This document shows positions 60,480-64,000 of a DNA stretch of 64,000 bases, piece after piece (positions within the stretch are counted from its first letter, which is position 1; each line of letters starts with the position of its first letter). The position numbers were made by a program, and so were the translations under genes. The stretch covers positions 1,116,001 through 1,180,000 of the forward strand of contig NZ_AP031496.1 of assembly GCF_042850945.1 (NCBI RefSeq). The letters are read 5' to 3'. The notes below the pieces were generated by a model. It worked only from the letters and a program-made list of their open reading frames with translations. It did no database searches and was not told the origin of the DNA. This stretch comes from Halioxenophilus aromaticivorans. GTDB taxonomy: Bacteria > Pseudomonadota > Gammaproteobacteria > Pseudomonadales > Cellvibrionaceae.

Positions 60480-62453
60480 ATGAGCGAAACAACTATGACG
60501 GACTTACCTGAAACCATGACGGGCGAAACCTTGGATATCGCCGAACAACGCCGCGCAGAACTAAAGCAGCTGTTCCCTGGCGTATTTACCGAAACCACCG
60601 GTGATAACGGTGAGGTGGTAGAAACTGTCGATTTTGAACGGCTCAAAGCCGAGCTGGGTAGCTTTACCGATGTCTACGAGGGGCGTCGTGAGCGTTATGG
60701 CATGGATTGGCCCGGCAAACGTGATTGCATGAAATTGATTCAGGAGCCCACTCGCGCCACGTTAAAGCCCTGCCGGGAGGAATCGGTTGATTTTGATAAT
60801 ACCAAAAACCTGTTTATTGAAGGGGATAACCTTGAGGTGTTGAAGCTTTTCCAGAAGAGCTATTACGGTAAGGTAAAGATGATCTATATCGACCCGCCGT
60901 ATAACACTGGAAGGGAGTTTATATATCCTGATAACTATCAGGAGAGCCTAGAGACATATTTGGCGTATTCTGGCCAGGTCGATGATGATGGAAAGAAGTT
61001 TTCCACGAACACAGCTTCAGAAGGCCGATTCCATACTCGTTGGTTAAACATGATGTATCCCCGGCTCTACTTAGCTAGGAATTTATTGAGGGATGATGGG
61101 GCGGTATTTGTTTCAATTGATGACAACGAGCTAGAGAATTTACGCAGGGTCCTCGATGAGTTATTTGGTGAGGAAAACTTTATTGGAATGATATCCCGTG
61201 CGACAGGAACACGTATGGGAAGTGGTAGTAGGGGTATTGCAAGGGAATTAGATTACATCCTTGTATACTCAAAAACTGACGCATATCAGCTCTCTCGATT
61301 GCCAATGACGAAAGAAGAGGCGGCAATTTACAATGAGGAAGATGAGCGAGGTAGATATTTATTGCGGTCTTTGAGACGTACTGGGGGAGAGAATAGAAGA
61401 GAAGATAGGCCGAGTATGTTTTTTCCTGTTACGGCCCCAGATGGGACTGAGGTTCTGCCTCTTGCTCCTGAAGGCTGGGAGAGTCGTTGGGTATGTGGAA
61501 GAGATACATATGACCAGTTACTTCAATCCGATGATATTGTATGGAAGCAAGTTAATAAGAACGGCGAGCTGAAGTGGCAGGTTTATCAGAAAACATATAT
61601 GAGTGAAGAAGGTCGAGAGTCCTCGGATTTATGGGCAAAAGAGGATGGTAATAAAAAAGCGACTAGAGAAGTAAATGCGCTTTTTGGTGGGACAAAGGTA
61701 TTTGACCATCCTAAGCCTGTGGGGTTGATGAAGAAGATAATTCAGCTCGGCACTAATAAACTTGATGAGTCGATTGTTCTCGATTTTTTTGCGGGGTCGG
61801 GAAGCATGGGACATGCGGTCTATGAGAAGAATATTGAAGATGGTGGTAATCGAAGATTTATATTGGTGCAGCTTCCAGAGATGCTGTCTGAAGAAAGTCA
61901 GGGGAAGAAGTTAGGTTATGAAACCATCGCAGATATCAGTAAAGATAGGCTTAGGCGTTCGGCTGAATCGTTAGCTAATGGTAGTGAGGGGCAGCTTAAT
62001 TTTGGGGTTTCCTCCCAGAATGACGGTGCATTCAAGGTTTGTAAATTAGGGCCATCAACCTTTCAAAAATGGCAGACCGCCTCCGAAATATCAAAAGAAA
62101 ATCTTGAACAACAGTTGCAGTTACATGTTAATAATGTTGATGATTTGGCAACTCAGGAAGAGATTCTTTATGAGTTATTACTAAAGGCTGGATTCGAACT
62201 CACAGTACAAATAGATGAATTAGAAGTAGTTGGGAAAACAGTGTTTTCTGTAGCTGAAGGGGCATTAATGATCTGTTTGGAGGAAGAATTAACTGCGGGG
62301 TTTATAGATGCTGTTGCTGATTTAGAGCCAATGCAGTTTATCTGCCTTGATAAAGGCTTTAATGGCAATGACCAGCTTAAAGCCAACGCAGTACAGACCT
62401 TCAAGTCTCGCTCTCAGAACAGTGAGTCTGAATTTGTGTTTAAGGTGGTCTAA
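60480..62453 (+). CDS. mod: Type III-like DNA adenine methyltransferase (Mod)
   Basis: A 657-residue beta-class N6-adenine methyltransferase. Motif IV is DPPYNTG at residue 138 and the SAM-binding motif I FAGSGSMGHAV follows at residue 437, the order of the beta class. The 300 residues between them are the target-recognition region. Its first lines (LKQLFPGVFTE, RYGMDWPGKRDCMKLIQEPTRATLKP, FIEGDNLEVLKLFQKSYYGKVKMIYI) match site-specific DNA methylases of type III restriction systems. The stop is followed at once by the Res ATG. With Res broken by an IS, Mod may act as an orphan methylase. AT-richer codon use in the target-recognition part suggests module exchange. Confidence 0.92.
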   Translation: MSETTMTDLPETMTGETLDIAEQRRAELKQLFPGVFTETTGDNGEVVETVDFERLKAELGSFTDVYEGRRERYGMDWPGKRDCMKLIQEPTRATLKPCREESVDFDNTKNLFIEGDNLEVLKLFQKSYYGKVKMIYIDPPYNTGREFIYPDNYQESLETYLAYSGQVDDDGKKFSTNTASEGRFHTRWLNMMYPRLYLARNLLRDDGAVFVSIDDNELENLRRVLDELFGEENFIGMISRATGTRMGSGSRGIARELDYILVYSKTDAYQLSRLPMTKEEAAIYNEEDERGRYLLRSLRRTGGENRREDRPSMFFPVTAPDGTEVLPLAPEGWESRWVCGRDTYDQLLQSDDIVWKQVNKNGELKWQVYQKTYMSEEGRESSDLWAKEDGNKKATREVNALFGGTKVFDHPKPVGLMKKIIQLGTNKLDESIVLDFFAGSGSMGHAVYEKNIEDGGNRRFILVQLPEMLSEESQGKKLGYETIADISKDRLRRSAESLANGSEGQLNFGVSSQNDGAFKVCKLGPSTFQKWQTASEISKENLEQQLQLHVNNVDDLATQEEILYELLLKAGFELTVQIDELEVVGKTVFSVAEGALMICLEEELTAGFIDAVADLEPMQFICLDKGFNGNDQLKANAVQTFKSRSQNSESEFVFKVV

Positions 62454-63383
62454 ATGTCAGCGCCTAAACTCAAATTCGATGCCACGCTGGATTATCAGCA
62501 GGAGGCAATTAACTCGGTGCTGAGGCTGTTTGAAGAGCAGCCGCTGGCGCAGGAAACTTACTCCGTCTCGGTGGGACAGCAAACCGGCGGTAGTCAGCTG
62601 GCGATGGGGGGGGATGTGTTTAGCGATATCCCCGCCGTAGCCAACCAGTTGGTACTGACCGATGAGCAGTTATTGGCCAATTTAGGCAAGGTGCAGCAGG
62701 CTAATAATCTGCCTGCACAGACAGAACTATTAAAAACCAGTTTTACCCTTGAGGGCGATGACCTAACTCGCACCGTTCCCCACTTCTCTGTCGAGATGGA
62801 GACCGGCACCGGTAAAACCTATGTCTACCTGCGCTCAATTTTTGAGCTTAACAAGACCTACGGCTTCACCAAATTTATTATTGTTGTTCCCAGTGTGCCG
62901 ATCCGTGAGGGCACAACCAAAAGTATCCAGATCATGCGGGAGCACTTTAAAGAGCTCTATGATCAAGTGCCCTTTGATGCCTTCGTCTACGACTCCAAGA
63001 AGCTGGGGCAGGTACGGCAGTTCTCCAGCGCCAATAAAATCCAGATTATGGTGATTAATATTCAGGCTTTTGAGAAAGAGCAGAATATTATCAACCGGGA
63101 GAATGACCGGCTCAGTGGTAACAAGCCGATTGATTTTATTCGTGCCACCAACCCCTTTGTTATTATCGATGAGCCCCAGTCAGTAGAGGGGGATACCAGT
63201 AAGGTACAGACCAAGCGTGCAGATGCTCTGCATAACCTCAACCCGCTGTGTACCTTGCGCTATTCCGCTACTCACAAGAACCCCTATAACCTGCTGTATA
63301 GTTTGGGGCCTATCGAAGCCTATGATATGCGTCTGGTTAAGCGCATTGAAGTGTGTTCGGCGACAATTAGGGTGACCGGTTGA
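62454..63383 (+). pseudogene. res: Type III restriction subunit (Res), 5' part cut by IS21 insertion
   Basis: Only the first 300 codons of a Res-type DEAD/DEAH protein remain before the element; family members usually reach about 900-1000 residues. Walker A is METGTGKTYVY with Lys121, motif II is IIDEPQSVEG starting at Asp239, and motif III is LRYSATH. The reading changes at 63354, where the IS end TGTTCGG begins; nine IS-derived codons follow before TGA at 63381-63383. The second RecA lobe and nuclease domain are lost from this frame, so cleavage should be abolished. The 3' part, if kept, lies past the right edge. Confidence 0.9.
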
Positions 63384-63420
63384 CGACAACTATCTTGGCC
63401 GGTTGGGTGTGACAATAGGT
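63361..63420. repeat. IS21 terminal multiple repeats
   Basis: Two 21-base copies, CGACAATTAGGGTGACCGGTT and CGACAACTATCTTGGCCGGTT, are spaced 23 bases apart, followed by TGACAATAGGT. These are probable transposase-binding sites at the left end. Confidence 0.75.
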
Positions 63421-63447
63421 ACTTTGTTTTCCACTTTGGAGCACAGA

Positions 63448-64000
63448 GTGCCGGGTCAACACATAACCAACCGACAAGAGGAGCTGTACATGCAGCATCG
63501 ACAAGACGGCGCCAGCCAGGAAGTGGCGGCCGCTAAGGCAGGAATTTCCGTCCGCTCTGGACGACGCATCGAAAAATCAGGCGCACCTCGCATTCAAACC
63601 CAGAGAGATTGGCGCACACGCGAAGACCCGCTTAACGCGGTATGGAGTACCGAACTGGAGGTATTGCTTGAGCGGGAGCCGTCACTGACCGGCACGACCT
63701 TATTGGAATATCTGGAAGAGCATTACCCGGAACATTACGACCAGCGTGTTCTGCGTACCTTGCAGCGACGGGTCAAACAATGGAAAGCACTGAATGGCCC
63801 CGATCAGGATGTTATCTTCCGCCAGCAGGCGGCCATTGCACAGCAGGGTTTCTCTGACTTCACTCACCCTGACAGCCCGATCACTATCCAAGGGACGCCC
63901 TTAAAACACCTGCTGTATCAGTTCCGCCTGGCCTACAGCGGTTGGCGCTCGGTTACCGTGGTGCAGGGTGGAGAAAGCTATGCTGCTCTTGCTTGCGGGC
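63448..64000 (+). CDS. istA: IS21-family transposase IstA, N-terminal part
   Basis: The open frame runs off the right edge (184 codons seen). It begins with a GTG that gives MPGQHITNRQEELYMQHRQ, the standard opening of IstA proteins; GGAG lies 8 bases upstream. The helix-turn-helix region follows (EVAAAKAGISVRSGRRIEK), then the linker TREDPLNAVW and the stretch LLEREPSLTGTTLLEYLEEHYPEHYDQRVLRTLQRRVKQWKAL, also typical. The DDE catalytic core is outside the window. An ATG at 63490 is a shorter alternative. IstA with its helper IstB carries out transposition. Confidence 0.92.
   Translation, partial: MPGQHITNRQEELYMQHRQDGASQEVAAAKAGISVRSGRRIEKSGAPRIQTQRDWRTREDPLNAVWSTELEVLLEREPSLTGTTLLEYLEEHYPEHYDQRVLRTLQRRVKQWKALNGPDQDVIFRQQAAIAQQGFSDFTHPDSPITIQGTPLKHLLYQFRLAYSGWRSVTVVQGGESYAALACG

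Larger units (their letters stand above)
52145..64000. mobile_element. Probable genomic island starting at the 5' end of rimO
   Basis: A large serine recombinase gene begins directly next to rimO, a core gene. Beyond it come small genes of unknown type, a repeat array, a restriction/abortive-infection cluster and an IS21 element, with no core gene up to the end of the window. This is the layout of an integrated island with its integrase at one end. The left attachment site should be near 52145-52230; the right end is outside the window. Confidence 0.6.
63354..64000 (+). mobile_element. IS21-family insertion sequence, left part
   Basis: The element interrupts res at codon 300. It starts with TGTTCGGCGACAATTAGGG and has the multiple terminal repeats of IS21 elements: CGACAA...GGTT of 21 bases at 63361-63381 and again at 63384-63404, with a shorter TGACAATAGGT at 63410-63420. 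istA follows. The right end, istB and the target duplication are beyond the window. Confidence 0.9.

Noticed and set aside
1..64000. tRNA or rRNA genes
   Set aside because: Scanning for T-loop (GGTTCGAATCC-type) and rRNA landmark sequences by eye gave nothing convincing; a tRNAscan run would be needed to exclude a missed tRNA.

Overview
The window looks like a chromosomal segment of a marine or soil gammaproteobacterium, most likely in or near the Cellvibrionales (Saccharophagus, Teredinibacter or Simiduia type). This rests on the mix of gene families (TonB receptor, 7TMR-DISM diguanylate cyclase, large secreted glycoside hydrolase, lipase chaperone, RdgC, RimO); no rRNA or tRNA gene is visible to confirm it. 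Genes are short-spaced on both strands and base composition is near 50% GC.

1-24 kb is ordinary chromosome: a LysR regulator; a TPR-like gene and a CopD-like membrane gene flanking a 16/19 Fur box; a MASE1-CHASE hybrid kinase; ahpC-ahpF with a strong terminator; a glutaminase; a MITE-like element; a DUF4197 lipoprotein; an unusual cysteine-peptidase-like/DTW fusion; a NYN protein; a 952-residue secreted glycoside hydrolase; an SDR; a 7TMR-DISM/GGDEF cyclase; and a TonB receptor carrying the OprC-type copper ligands (CxxxM and HxM).

24-52 kb holds transporters, rdgC, an NfeD/SPFH pair, an extracellular lipase-like module (hydrolase, FKBP isomerase, lipase chaperone and a second truncated chaperone-like gene), an Lnt-type N-acyltransferase preceded by a 12-codon leader ORF, an RND efflux pair, a small SnoaL-SRPBCC-methyltransferase operon, a sulfotransferase-GT4-deacetylase operon preceded by a structured leader with an intrinsic terminator, a patatin, an exported adenosine deaminase-like enzyme and rimO.

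From about 52.1 kb to the right end is a probable genomic island starting at the 5' end of rimO. It has a large serine recombinase, four small or unknown genes, an array of spaced GTGCAC repeats just upstream of a good promoter, then a defence-type operon: HTH_17 regulator, SNF2/RapA-like helicase, Abi_2 (HEPN) protein, type III-like Mod methyltransferase and Res. Res is cut after codon 300 by an IS21-family element whose istA runs off the window. The strongest candidate for an undescribed system is this helicase-Abi_2-Mod-Res cluster together with its repeat array; the IS insertion suggests that the restriction arm is inactive in this genome while Mod and the helicase remain intact.
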